Below are positions 10,606 to 22,632 of a DNA stretch of 64,000 bases, in pieces; position 1 is the first letter of the stretch; each line of letters opens with the position of its first letter. Under the pieces are notes generated by a model. That model ran no database searches. It had not been told where the DNA came from and worked only from the letters and a program-made list of their open reading frames with translations. A program made the translations under genes and the position numbers. The stretch is from Cymbidium sinense (taxonomy: Eukaryota > Streptophyta > Magnoliopsida > Asparagales > Orchidaceae): positions 30,533,906 to 30,597,905 of the forward strand of contig CM038221.1 in the NCBI GenBank assembly GCA_021442155.1, in the 5' to 3' direction.

Positions 10606-13190
10606 GATACTAGAGAAAGTGAGCTTAATATATACACAAAGCTAAATGACTCAAGGAACACCTAGAATTTATGCAATAATAAAAACAAATAGGATAACTA
10701 AATAACAACCTAATTAATAGGAAGTTGTGTTACAATTAATTACACATGCTGTAATTGATACCTAAATTATATAGATTATCAATTTAGATGATAGGTGAAC
10801 AACACCAATAGTGATGCAAAGAATTGCATGTGTCATGCCTTTTTAATGTCTGTTGTGATTCCGCTCAAAGATGTAATACTCTTTGCCTCCAATCAAGAAC
10901 TCTTAATCTTTATTTGGCATCAAACATAGAAAATGGGAGTCCCTAATAGATTACCCTTTTCACTTTAATAGAGCAACTTATGAAATTCTTTATAATGACA
11001 AAAATATGGTAAAAGATGCCTTCACCATGGGCCTATGCTTAAGTCATACTAAGTTATCTTTTATAACCCTCCATAAATCATGGAAGATCTCCTTCAAAAG
11101 GTTATAAAGTTCATTATTGGTATGAAGTATATGTCTCAAAATATGCAATTTTGTTTAATGCAAGACTTGACCTTGAGAAGTAACCCAAGTTACCTTGAAA
11201 AGATGTTTAGAAGAATTGATATCCCCTACCATGGTGAAGTGGTATCAAAGGATATCCAAGATGAAAAAAAATATAAAATTTAACTTTCCATGAAGTTGTG
11301 TTTCTTCTTTACTAATCATTTGCTAATGGCATTGATTAAAAATATGATTACTTTAGTTATTGTGCTAATGATTAAGGATGGCAGCATATATTAGTTTAAT
11401 TTTTGTAAGTACCCGAATAAACATAAGCATGACATCAAGGATTATAGAGGAAAGCTAAAAATGACTGTTGTTAAGAAGCAGAACATCATATAAATCATTA
11501 GAACTTTGCATGTCATTAGTATATGAGTGCGTTTTATGATCTCTCACCAACATTAACTCTAATTAAATTTGCAGTACATTAAATTGAGTTATCTCACTCT
11601 TATATCACCTTCATAGAAAACAACTTTTCTTTCTTTTAAAATATCTATAATGATTTCATGGTTTCTTCGATTATCATTAATAACTTTGAAGCTTTAAGAA
11701 TATCAATTAACATTTGTACATCCTTGAATATCCTTTTAATTAACCTCATCAACAAAATATAAATCCATATTAGAAATCTCATATCCATTAAAGGATTTCT
11801 AGACACATTTCTAAGGTAGAGATGTATTTTTAAATGATTTGTAACTCTATAAATAATATGGGAAAATAATGATTATTATGTATCATGATGAATTTATTTT
11901 TTTAGTATTCCAAAATTTATTCACTATAATAGGATTTTGGATGGACACTTCTCAACTCTTTTTAAAGCCATTATCTCTACTCAACACCTTGCTACAAATT
12001 TTCCATTCATAAAGGGCAATTTCACCATTTATGGCGACTTCATTCAATGAATAAGTGTTATCCATAAACAATAAAAATTTAAGTCATCTATAAAGGTGTC
12101 TCACACCTAAGCCATACTATGACACATGATATAGAAGACCACTCCTTAATAAAGCATGGTGATGGAGCTTTGAGAAAGGATAACAAAAGCATCACCATCA
12201 TACTTTAAAGTATATATAGATTAATTCTCTTCTTTTTTCTTAAACTCCATTTCAATGCTATAAAAGTAAATAAATTGAGTATGAAGCTGTACTAGCTAGT
12301 GTTTTCAACTCATAATGAGAGTCTAGGCCAAGGCTCTTCAAGTTTATTTTGAAGCTCAATGTCTAGTGAATAATATTTTTGGGGAGATATAAGATCATAT
12401 ATCCAAATTAAGTCAAATATCTAGTTATGAAAAAACATGTCAAGAAGGTAAAATATGAAATATCTTAAATCTAAAAGTTATCAATCGCTAATATTTTCCA
12501 AGAAGAGAATAAGGTGACTAATTAACTCTCTAAATTTGGGCATCATAGTGATACTTTTTTGCATTTTATTAAGCCATCCATTCATTCTGATTACTAGACA
12601 ATGTCCATCTTTAGATAACTTTTAACACAAATACTTATTAAAGCTAAGAAAAGCTTAGATCTTGAAGTTAGGTTAGCTTAATAATTTACCTTGGGTTAAG
12701 ACCTTTATCTTAAATCATACTTGTGAATCTTCTAAGATGTATGGTTCCTTATGAACCAAAGGATATTATAGAAGAGATACATTTTAGAAAGTGTGGAGGC
12801 TTAATCAACATATGAAAGATTCCATACAATATGCAAAGAGGCGTAGAAGTTATTATTTTATGAATTTATGCTCCACCATAAGAACCAACCTCTAAAATCA
12901 ATTAACTCTCCATAATATTTTGTGTTGCAAAAAATAGATTATATTGGTTCATTTCATATGACATCTCAATAATATTATTTCATCCTCATTGTTACAAAAT
13001 ACTTCACTAAGTGGGGAAGACATTACCATTGCCCATTTACTTGCCAAAGTCATGGTAAATTTTTATGGTTAGAACTACCGACTAGGTTTAGCTTACATAG
13101 ACAAATTATCAATGAAATAAATTTTTAATGAAGAACCTTGCTAACTTTTGTGTTAACATTAAAGAAAACCTAAGATTCTCAACTTTCTAC
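10605..13190. other. Retroelement-derived relic DNA without readable gene
   Basis: Shared with 25,607-28,200. The stretch precedes, on the plus strand, the minus-strand gag zinc knuckle at 13,244-13,285. It probably holds the decayed rest of that element, but I could not read any further conserved motif on either strand. The small open frame at 11,080-11,283 is not preserved in unit 2 and is unlikely to be a gene. Confidence 0.4.
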
Positions 13191-13430
13191 ATATTATCAT
13201 CCTCAAGCAAATTATATTTATCTAATAAGAGAAATTATTCCTTACATTGGTGATGCATGTGGTCCTTTCTATAGCACTTGAAACATGTGATATCTTTAGT
13301 GGTCTTAAAGCTCCATTTAATATGAGTGCCAGTAATGGTAGGGGTGGGCCTAATAATGGGCCTTTGGGTAATGGTTTAGCTCTTATTATAAGAGAGGAGA
13401 TAATGTTTACTTTCTACATGAGAACACAGT
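13190..13430 (-). pseudogene. Retroelement gag with CCHC zinc knuckle, relic (unit 1)
   Basis: On the minus strand, 13,285-13,244 reads CFKCYRKDHMHHQC, a perfect CX2CX4HX4C knuckle of the kind that binds RNA in retrotransposon Gag. The segment before it is basic and Thr/Pro-rich (THIKWSFKTTKDIT), as is usual ahead of a Gag knuckle. The paralogous copy at 28,251-28,292 has KGH instead of KDH, the more usual form. Stops surround the knuckle, so only this patch is recognisable. The host element runs opposite to the chromovirus integrase at 5,885-7,440 and is therefore probably a different insertion. Confidence 0.6.
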
Positions 13431-13750
13431 GAAAAGCATTCTCTAATATCTGAGGGTCAATACTCGTCTCATAATTAAATGAGAAAAAATAAAAAATAAA
13501 TAATAAAATAAAAGCTTCCCACTTGGAGGAAATAGTTTTAAATTTAAAATGTAAATCATGTATCTAATTATAAACTTTTAAAATATAGACTTTCTAAATA
13601 TTGACTTCTTTAATTTAATCTATTACATGAATCTTTCTTGGCTTTCGATCTTAAACTTATGATAGGATATCATGGCCTTTGCTCGCATTTGAGACCTTAA
13701 CTCCTTGTTTTGGTAAAGAGAATATAATAAATCTTTACTTAGTGTTTTGT

Positions 13751-13755
13751 GTCAC
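13751..13755. repeat. Target-site duplication GTCAC, left
   Basis: GTCAC directly before the solo LTR, repeated at 20,982-20,986. A single GTCAC is present at the empty site in unit 2 (28,746-28,750). Confidence 0.85.
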
Positions 13756-13949
13756 CATTGACCTCACTTTTGGAGTGAGATCTCAATCTCCTCATCATAG
13801 ATTTAGGACTCTTATAGACACTAAGAGTTCCTTAGTCATAAGACACTTCTAGTAATTAGGTGAACACTTAACCTAAGCCTAGAGACTTAAAAGGGTTAGT
13901 CATAGGGTTAGATTATGCCTTAAGGATTTAGGGAGATTTGTCTATCCTA

Positions 13950-15420
13950 TGGTCAAAACCCAATCCATGTTTTCCTTCTCAACTAGACTCCAAATTTAAA
14001 TTTAAAATCAAAATTCCAAAATCTACAATCAATCTCTAAATCAAATCCAAACTCAAAACTCTTCATAAGCCTTATGATTGAATTCCATGGACTTAGCCAT
14101 AACCAAATTCAAATCAATCCAAATTCAATTGATTTTCTCCAAGATCAATTCAATCCATCAACTAATGTACTAAATTCAACTCCAAACTCATTTCCAAATA
14201 ACCAAAACTAAATCCAAAATCAAAGCAAATCACAATCTAAACCCTTTGAACTAATTCCTTAGACTTAGCCAAATCTTTTCTAAATCAAGCCAAAATCAAT
14301 GGATTTTTTCTTGAATCAATCATTCCTTCAATCATCTATCCAAATATAAATGGAACCTATAATCATCAAGCCAAATTGAAATCAACCTAAGTCAAGCCTA
14401 ACTTAGCTCTTTCGACTTGAAAATTTCAAATGGACCAAAACCTATCATACCCCAAATTGATTGCAGTTGAATTTATATTTCAATCCTAAACTCATATATA
14501 AATTCAACTAAACTTTAATCAAACCAAAACCAAACCAATTGACCCATTTAGGTTCACTTGACTTAAAGTGACTTAAAGAACTCATTTGAACCAAGTTCTA
14601 ATCCAACCAAAATTGGATTGAACCAAGCCCATCCAAACCTCATACCATGACCATTGATCACCCTAGGATGGTCAATTGCCATAAATTGGGTCAAACTAAA
14701 TCAACTTGGTCATTTGATCAAGTCAACCCTTTAACCCAGATGAACCCAAACTAGCCAAAACCTATAATTAATGATTGAACATCAACCCATAATCAATGAT
14801 TGAACATGACTTGACCATCAATTGAGCCAAACCAAACCTAATTGGCCATTTGATCCAAGTTGACCCAAACTAACCTAAAAGGCCAAAATAGGTCAAATCA
14901 TGATCCAACCCAAATTGATTGCAACCAATGGCTCAAGTTCATTCCAAATTGATTATTGAACTTAACCAAAGCCATAATTGACCTGTTAGACCCAATTGAC
15001 CAACTTAGCCCAAATTGCCTAAAGGGTCAAATTGAATTAAAACCAAATTAAATCTAAACCAAAGCCTACAATCCCATATAATTGACCAATTGAACTTAAA
15101 ATGACATCTAACCCAAGCTAATTTGGTCAATTTGGTCAAATTGGTCAGCTTGACCATTTGGGAGCCAAAATCAAACCTAGGCCAAATTGATTGAAATCAC
15201 TTAAACCAAAACACTTCAAATCATCATTTGAACCTAACCCAAGCTTTGGTTTGACCCAATTTAACCTATAAGGGTCAAATTGAGCCAAACCCATTTGAAC
15301 CAACCCATGTCACTTTGGAACCTAACCAACCCGACCCAAACCTACTTGGGATCAACCCAAAATTAGCCCAAACCCAAATGAGTCCAATATAACGTATTAC
15401 CCATTGGCTAAACCTATTTA
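13950..15420. repeat. TTGACC/AACCAAA-rich degenerate block in LTR 1
   Basis: About 1.5 kb made of irregularly repeated short words such as TTGACCCAAATT, CCAAACC and AATTGGTCAA. The C is almost entirely on one strand. Equivalent blocks are at 40,880-42,560 in the 5' LTR and, in reverse, at 36,200-38,010 in solo LTR 2. The period is not fixed, so it is cryptic simplicity and not a clean tandem array. Confidence 0.75.
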
Positions 15421-17690
15421 CATAGGATTCCACACATTTTTGGCAAAGTCCACTCTCCCATCACCCTTGGAAACCATCAAACACCCCAAATTGGGTTCTA
15501 CCTAGTCTCTTAGCCCACTCTAAGTGGGCTAGGACTGCCCACCTCCCATCACTTTAATGGGGATTTTTGGCCAACATTATGAAGAGGAAAAGAGAGGCCT
15601 CCAAAGCACTTGTTCTGCCAATGCACACACTCCAAGACCTCCTCCAAGCAACAAGACCCCTTTCCCCACTTCCTTCAGGCTAGAAAAACACTAAAATCGG
15701 GCAAATTTTGACAAGGAGGCGGCAGCAATTGGTAGATATAACATTCTAAGGGGAGGCAAGGGTCTAGATTCATCCGAAGGCTTCATCTCGCATCCAGGAG
15801 TGTGTTTAGATCAACACAGTCACCGAAAACCATCCCCGGTGAAGTAATTTTTAAATCCTTTAACCGGCCATAGGTTCCTTTATTTATGATATTGCTCACT
15901 CAATTTTAGGAATTTCCCTTAGATATCTCTTGCATATTTCTTTTTGAACAATTCTAATGTAAAAATAGAAGTTTTTCGATGAGAATCACTATGAAATTTA
16001 GCCCGAAATGGATTCTCGGCATTCAATTTCCTGAACGAACGCCCAATTTCACTATTTTGGGCATCGCTTTTGTCTCTTGGGAAGAGGATAAAGTAGTAGT
16101 AGTCTGATCCCGCTTCAATAGGGATGGATGGCTGTGATTGGAAGTAGATCTGCACAATTTCGGCCCACTAGATAGTGGATTCGATCTGGACCATCTAATT
16201 TGTGATCAGACAGTCCCATCAAAAGCGTAGTTCCTCAAATGCCCTCATCAGCACGTACCAATCGGTGTTGCCATACAACAAGCGTCTTGCATGGAAAAGC
16301 GTGCTTAGTTTATGTAAGAAATTAAGGATTTTTTGCTTTTAAAAATTAATTTAAAATAACCTAAAACTTCAAAAAATTTTAAAAAATAAAATACTTAACA
16401 AAAAATTACAAATAAGAGCTCGTTGGATTAATCTTTTTGAGAGGAATCCAACAAACCCCAAATCCCTAATTTTTACTGAGTATTCTGAGCTTAATTAAAG
16501 TTTTAATAAAAATTAAATTTTATTAATTAATTTAAAAATACAAAGCATATTGAATTAAAATTTTTAGAGATTAAAATTGTGGTTAAACTCTACATACCCT
16601 GAAAATTTCAAGTCAAAATAACCTCTAGATTGGGAGATATTAAATTTTGACATTCAAAGTGTCTATTTTAGTAAAATAAATTATTAAATTTATAAAAATT
16701 ATGAAAAATTTATCAAAATGGTTTTAAAATATTTCAATTGACATCATAGAGCTAAAAAAAATGAGACCCCTTTTCTAATCTTTTTTTCTTAAGTTTCACT
16801 TTTCAAAAAAAGGACTAATTGGCTAATTAATTACTTAATTAGTTTAATTAAAATTTAAAATACATCAGATCCTAACTAATTAATTGAGGGGTAGATCTTT
16901 AGGTGTTCAATAACCTAAAGACATTTAAGGAAATTATGGTTAACTCACATGTGAGAGAAAACCATAAGTGTTCTTAATTATGCTCCTTAATCTAATAAAT
17001 TATTAATTATGAGCCAATTGCATTAGGCTCTTTCATTTCCTAGGACTACTGCTAATTTTCTTTTTAATTCATTTGCATATCATATTGGCTCATAATTATT
17101 TAGTTAATTACTTTAAGGTAATATAGGTAAGGGTTAATTAATGAACTTAATCTATATCATAACTTAATTAACTCATAAAATCAATTTAATCACATTTCAT
17201 TATATCAAATTAACTCACAAACATAGGGATGGGATTACGATTAGCAAACTTCTTCTCACATTCCTTAAATCAAATTAAACATGAAATTAAAAAAGACATT
17301 AAAAAGCTTTAGTTTATTTTAAATGATTTTATTTAATATGACTGTCCTCGAGAATTAATTTGAATGAATGAAATTATGTGTTTATAATCACTTATTCCTT
17401 TCCAATCATATTAATTATTACATGTCATTTGATCCATACATCCATCTCTTTTCAAAATTAATTAAATAAAATGAGGTTTCTTTTTTATGTTAAGCTTGCA
17501 TGTGTTGATTTAATTTAATATATGTGTGGCTACTATCACTATTAAATCCAAATGTATTTCCAAAAGCTTATAAATGAATCATAACATATATTAAGATGCT
17601 GGTTATAAATACATCAGAGATGTATGTGATTATAACCTAAAAGTATGAAGTGAAGCTTTCTCTCCTTTATTCATGGGTTGAATGCATAAG
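15420..17690. other. Unique part of LTR 1
   Basis: Mixed, locally GC-richer DNA (15,500-16,300) then AT-rich DNA, collinear with 42,560-44,900 and, in reverse, with about 33,900-36,200. No gene is seen. The minus-strand open frame at 15,919-16,155 is not kept open in the other two LTRs. Promoter elements are likely somewhere in the LTR, but I cannot place them. Confidence 0.5.
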
Positions 17691-17703
17691 TGTGAATGCT
17701 AAT

Positions 17704-18450
17704 GGGTATATAGTCTGGACATCTTGAAAATACGAGGCTTTAGCTAACCCCAATGAGGTCATTTGATTACCTCACTTCCCTGGTTAACAAAGGCACGTAC
17801 TCATTTGATTTCATTCTTATGTATTTCAGCACTAGAATTTGTATGAAGCTTTAATTCATACATATAAATAATTCAATTAAAGAAAATACAATTTTTCATG
17901 TGATTTTCATCCTCTTAATTATGAATACATCTGTATGTATTTAAGAAAAATGAGTATATAGTCTGTACATCCCAAGAATATGAGGTCATTTAATTATCTC
18001 ACTTTCCTGGTTAACAAAGGCATGTACTTGCTTATGTCTTTTATACATGTATGTGCATGTTTAATTAAAGAATGACAATCCTCTTTTCTATCAAAAATAC
18101 ATGCATTCATAATTGTTTAAGTTGTTGAATTAATTAATCATGTGATTGGCAGCTCTCTTTCTTATATTCATGTATGAAAATTTACAAATGTTTGAATGCA
18201 AGTGGTATATAGTCTGGACATCCCGGGAATATAAGGCTTTAGCTAGCTCCAAGGAGGTCATTTGATTACCTCACTTCCCTGGTTAACAATGGCATGTGCC
18301 TATTTAATTTCGTCCTTATATATTTTTGTTTAAAAATTTAGATAGAGCTTTAAAATCAATATAATTAAATAATTCAATTGAATGAAAAATATAAACTTTA
18401 AATATGCATGTTCACATCCATCATTTAAGTGTGCTAAAATATATTGTATG
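17704..18450. repeat. Three 249-bp tandem repeats in LTR 1
   Basis: The motif GTATATAGTCTGGACATC recurs at about 17,704, 17,953 and 18,202. Each time it is followed by GAGGTCATTTGATTACCTC or a variant and then by CCTGGTTAACAA. The spacing is 249 bases both times. The 5' LTR has three units at 46,475, 46,727 and 46,997; solo LTR 2 appears to have only one (about 33,470-33,590). Confidence 0.75.
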
Positions 18451-20981
18451 TGTAGGTATACATAAGATTTAATCATATGCATGTTACATGTGATGGGAAG
18501 AAACGATTTAACATATGTCATGTGATAGGAATTCAATATAATTAATTTCAAGATACATTTCATATTGAATGGGATTATTTAAAGCGGACCTAAACTTAGG
18601 ATTAATTTAAAATGTGTAATAAGCAATTCACTAAAGAAAACTAAATTAAATTAACATGCTTTAGAAAGTGTCTTAAGGTAAGGATGAAAGAGGGCAATTC
18701 TCTTTTTTCTCTTTATAACACTTAGTTGCTAAGTGTAATCACATGAAACAAAAGAAAATACAAATTAAAATTCTCAAATCAATTAAATAACTTTAAGTGA
18801 AACCAACCTTTCATGTTAAATTAAATCTTTCTATACTTAGAGAACTACAACTCTATTGCTTAGCAAGACATACCATAGAAGCCTTAACACACATATTAGG
18901 ATTAAGTCACCACTTCTAGCTTTATGTTAGGGTGGTGCTTGGTATGATGTACATTTTATTTCATGATGTATTATTGTAGACTAGATGTTAGGGAGTATAT
19001 CTCGTAGACTGGATGTTAGGCCGTGATTATCCTAATGATGCTTTCTACAGGATATTGTGCTTAAGGGGATGCTTAAAAATAAATATACATGTTCTCTTTC
19101 CATATTTCTTAAATCCCTAAGCATAATCTAAGCTAGGATAGGTGGGCTTGGTTACCCATGTGCGGGGTGCTAAGTCCAAAATATAAATATAACTGCTTGG
19201 ATTGTATGTATGTTTAGTCAATACTTATCTTGCAGGTGTAGTTAGATTTACTTTTCTTACTTTTAATATAATTTTGCATTAGGAATTAGGATTAGTGCTA
19301 TGGGGGTTAAGATGAGCATTGGCTAGAAGGCTTTGTCATGGGGTGCCATGTGATGCCTTGGAGTCCACTAAATCAAAGGAAAAAAGAAGAAATGAAGGAG
19401 ACATGAAGACATGAAGACTTGAATATCCCCCATAACACTTATTCATTTATAAATTATAATTATTCTTTCATATTCTGGTTTGTATAAGGGTAGAGCTTTG
19501 CTGCCCATCTTTTTTTTTAAGTTTTATGGTGGCACCCGACTGCACCAGCCTCTTATTCTTTTATGGTAACTATAAAACTGTTCGATGTTATGTTTATCTT
19601 GTGTTTTAGAAATAACATGCTTTTCATAGTTTCTTATGGTTGATGCTTTAATGTGTGGTCTGGATGCGATTAAGCTCTTTAAAAAATAAATCTTTTACCC
19701 AACTCCAACTCATAAATAAAATTTTCTATAACTCATAACCGCATCATAAAGCCTAGGCATTAAACAAGATAATTAAAAGATTTAGCAACCCCTTAGCTGA
19801 ATATTGTATGTTTCACAACATACATGCATCTTGAATCACTCTTGCAAGATGAGGGCCTCCGTCTCTACACGCATAGGAACTACTTGACCTGTGAGAGCAA
19901 CCCCTACTGACGAAACTGTACCCACTTCTCTTTTGATTTAGCCCATGACTCATTTCATCATGCATTTAGGCATATGAAAATCCTAAAGCCTTTGTCAAAA
20001 TGAAGTGTCAAAAAATTAAATAAAATTTGAAAAGATTTGTGTTATACTAAGCCATTATTCATACCACTCATACTCTAATCTCTTAGAGAGTGAGTATAAG
20101 AACTTTAGTCTCTTTCTAAATTAATAATAATCCAACCATCTTACAATTTTATATGATCAGGCCACATGGTTTTAAAATCGTAGGAGGAGTTAGCTGGCTA
20201 TCACTCTAGACGATTATAGGTCCAGCAGTCAAGTGATTTACTCTCACTTGTGGAGGTAAACCTTATACTCATCTTCACTTAGATTTAGGTCATTCTTTAG
20301 CTCTTACTAAAGCTCCCTATATTTAGGATCTAAGGTAGCTAATTCTCTTGAGCTACAAGCACAAATTCTCACCTCTTAGGCATTTCCATAACCTTGTATT
20401 GGTGGATTATAAGTCCTAGTAATCTAATAAAATTTCAACTCAAAACTTATAAATCTCTTCAATTTCAAATATATAAAGCCCAATCATAGGATAGATTGAA
20501 ATGCTCACTAGGTTTCCTAATATAATGAGCATTCCCTACTTATTCCCTTTGGCTTCCAAAAATAAGTCTTCTCCTTGAACTCTCCAAATTAATTTTCCAA
20601 AATAGTCAATCTTTTGATAGTCTAGGTTTGAAATCTTTTGAGACAATAATTGCCTACTTTAATCAAGAGTATTCCAAAGGAATTCTCCTTCCTTATGATG
20701 TAATTAACTATGGAGGCTTGCCTCCATAGGGAACTTTAGAACCCAGTTTAATATAAATCCTGCTTTATTCATCCATGTAAAGCAAGGGAAAAATTTATGG
20801 TTTATTCGAAGACCCATCATGCCTTAGAAGTCTTTATTAGGTTATTAGGTCCATTGAAGGGTGATGCTTCTATCTTTCAAGATAGTACATTATACCTCAA
20901 TATCGTATTCGATCACTTCAATAAGTACTCCCTACGATCTGTGTGGTGTCCCCCCATGCATATCCAAAAATAAACACCACA
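18450..20981. other. 3' part of LTR 1
   Basis: Collinear with 47,260-49,722, with the duplicated 49,723-51,790, and in reverse with 30,741-33,450 and 61,727-64,000. This is the part of the LTR best represented in the window (five copies). It includes the conserved landmark GGTTACCCATGTG near 19,152. No gene is seen. Confidence 0.6.
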
Positions 20982-20986
20982 GTCAC
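20982..20986. repeat. Target-site duplication GTCAC, right
   Basis: Matches 13,751-13,755 and directly follows the ACACCACA terminus of the solo LTR. Confidence 0.85.
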
Positions 20987-22632
20987 CTAATCTTAAGCTA
21001 ACAAATGAGTCTTATACTCCATAACCACTAGTGGAGATAAGCTTAAATAAGAAGGTTCTATAAAGATTAGAAATCTTTTAGACTATAGAAAAAAAATATA
21101 AGAATGGGACTTATAACATGTTTACACATATGATCAAGATGTCTATTATACTAGATTTACATCTTGCCAAATTAGAAATACTACCAAGCTTTCTAATTGC
21201 ATATAAAAGTAAAGATTAGTTAGACAAGCAATTAACAAAGTGACAAACATGTTTTAAAGATAATTAGATCTATATATTATCCTTACATGAATTCTATACT
21301 ATATACAAACTCACGGGGACATGATAAGTTAAATTCATTAACAAGGCTGATGTTGATTAGTAACTTGTCTATGTCCAGCATGATGGACCAAATGTCTAAT
21401 TATTACTTCTACTTGAATCATAAATTAAGAATGTATTCAATTTTAAATAAATTAGTTTAAAAATCATGTACTTTTTTTAAAATTTAATTAACACATAAGT
21501 CTTAATTACATCATTATCTTAATCACCAACTTAAATAGATCAAGTGACATCAATTATAGGATAATATGAAGTAATAAAAATGAAGTAATGAATATAATGC
21601 AAAGCATTAAATACTTGTAGTACAAAGAGAGAAAATCTAGATGCTACCAATCCTCCTAAATATCTTTATTCTGGTGTCTTCTATAAAACATGTTAATAAC
21701 AATATAAAAAATATAGCTCAAAGCATATCATACCATAATACTACCACAAACTTGTATTACTATGATCATTTCATCAAACTTAGTATAGGCCTGTATTATT
21801 CTAGTGTGTAAAGGCAAGCCTCTATCAGGTATAGTCAGGCACTAACAGTCCTAAGGAATCAATGTTGCATTCAAATAACATTCAAAACTTCAAGTTCTAT
21901 AAACATGGTTAACATGAAGTAATACATGATGGTCATGCATGGCTTGATGGAGGATGATCATAATATCAATATGTGACATGGCATGATTAAGATGTAATTT
22001 TAATAATATAACATGATAATGAAGATCATTATGTCAATAGGTGATAAGGTATGATAAACATGATTTCAATGGTATGGCATGATAAGGAAGGCCATTATGC
22101 TAATATCTGATAAGATATGATGGCACATAATGTTAATGACATGACATGATAGATAAGCTCATGATGTAAATATGTAATATATTATGATAATCACAAGATG
22201 CTACTGAGATGAAAAGGGGTAGTAAGACCAGCACTTTACATAAAATGATAAGAAACAAGCCATAAATTAAAAATTTTGGGATATCATTCTACTATGACTA
22301 ATGAAAAATCTATAAAAAAAAATGCATATTGCATGATGGACTTTAACCATACATGAACTTAGCAAGTGTATGAAAAAATTACTAGTATGATTTGTCTAAT
22401 GTTAAAATGTTAATTTCAATGTCGAATAAAATAACATCTATGCCTTACATAGGCAAAGAGCATTATAAATTTTTTAATAAATGTATAAATAAATAAAAAA
22501 TATAGAGAGGGCTTTAAATTTTAAACTATTGCATATAATTCGTTAATATAAATTCAAAAATATTTTAACATTAAATTGCATTTAAATAATTAATAGAATT
22601 TTAAATAAATTATATAGCATATAAAAATAACT
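20987..22632. repeat. Tandem segmental duplication, unit 1, right part (B)
   Basis: Collinear with 28,751-30,469. It opens with TAATCTTAAGCTAACAAATG and ends with ATATAAAAATAAC, which abuts the start of unit 2. No coding region was found. It includes the 66-bp repeats at 21,945-22,205. Confidence 0.85.
21945..22205. repeat. ~66-bp tandem repeats, four degenerate units (unit 1)
   Basis: Units open with CATGATAATGAAGATCATTA, CATGATAAGGAAGGCCATTA or CATGATAGATAAGCTCATGA at about 22,012, 22,078 and 22,145, with an earlier weaker unit from 21,945. They are rich in CATGAT and ATCAT words. The same array is in unit 2 at 29,760-30,030. Confidence 0.7.

Larger units (their letters stand above)
6433..13755. 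repeat. Tandem segmental duplication, unit 1, left part (A)
   Basis: Collinear with 22,633-28,750 (unit 2, left part). Both start with TGTAGAAATCTTGATGACG inside the chromovirus integrase and end at GTCAC just before TAATCTTAAGCTAAC. Unit 1 carries about 1.67 kb (8,935-10,605) missing from unit 2 and an expanded (TA)n. Its right part continues at 20,987 after the solo LTR. The duplication is old: point differences and small indels are spread throughout. Confidence 0.85.
13756..20981 (+). mobile_element. Solo LTR 1 (7.2 kb) of the Tat/Ogre-like family
   Basis: Near-collinear with the 5' LTR at 40,688-51,790 and, in reverse, with 30,741-38,202. It ends in AATAAACACCACA, exactly as the 5' LTR does before its primer site. 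It starts with TTGACCTCACTTTTGGAG preceded by CA, where the other copies have TG, so the terminal dinucleotide has mutated. Both sides carry GTCAC and no internal region is attached, so it is a solo LTR left by recombination between two LTRs. It contains a TTGACC/GGTCAA-rich block (13,950-15,420) and three 249-bp repeats (17,704-18,450). No open frame over 80 codons is convincing. Confidence 0.85.
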
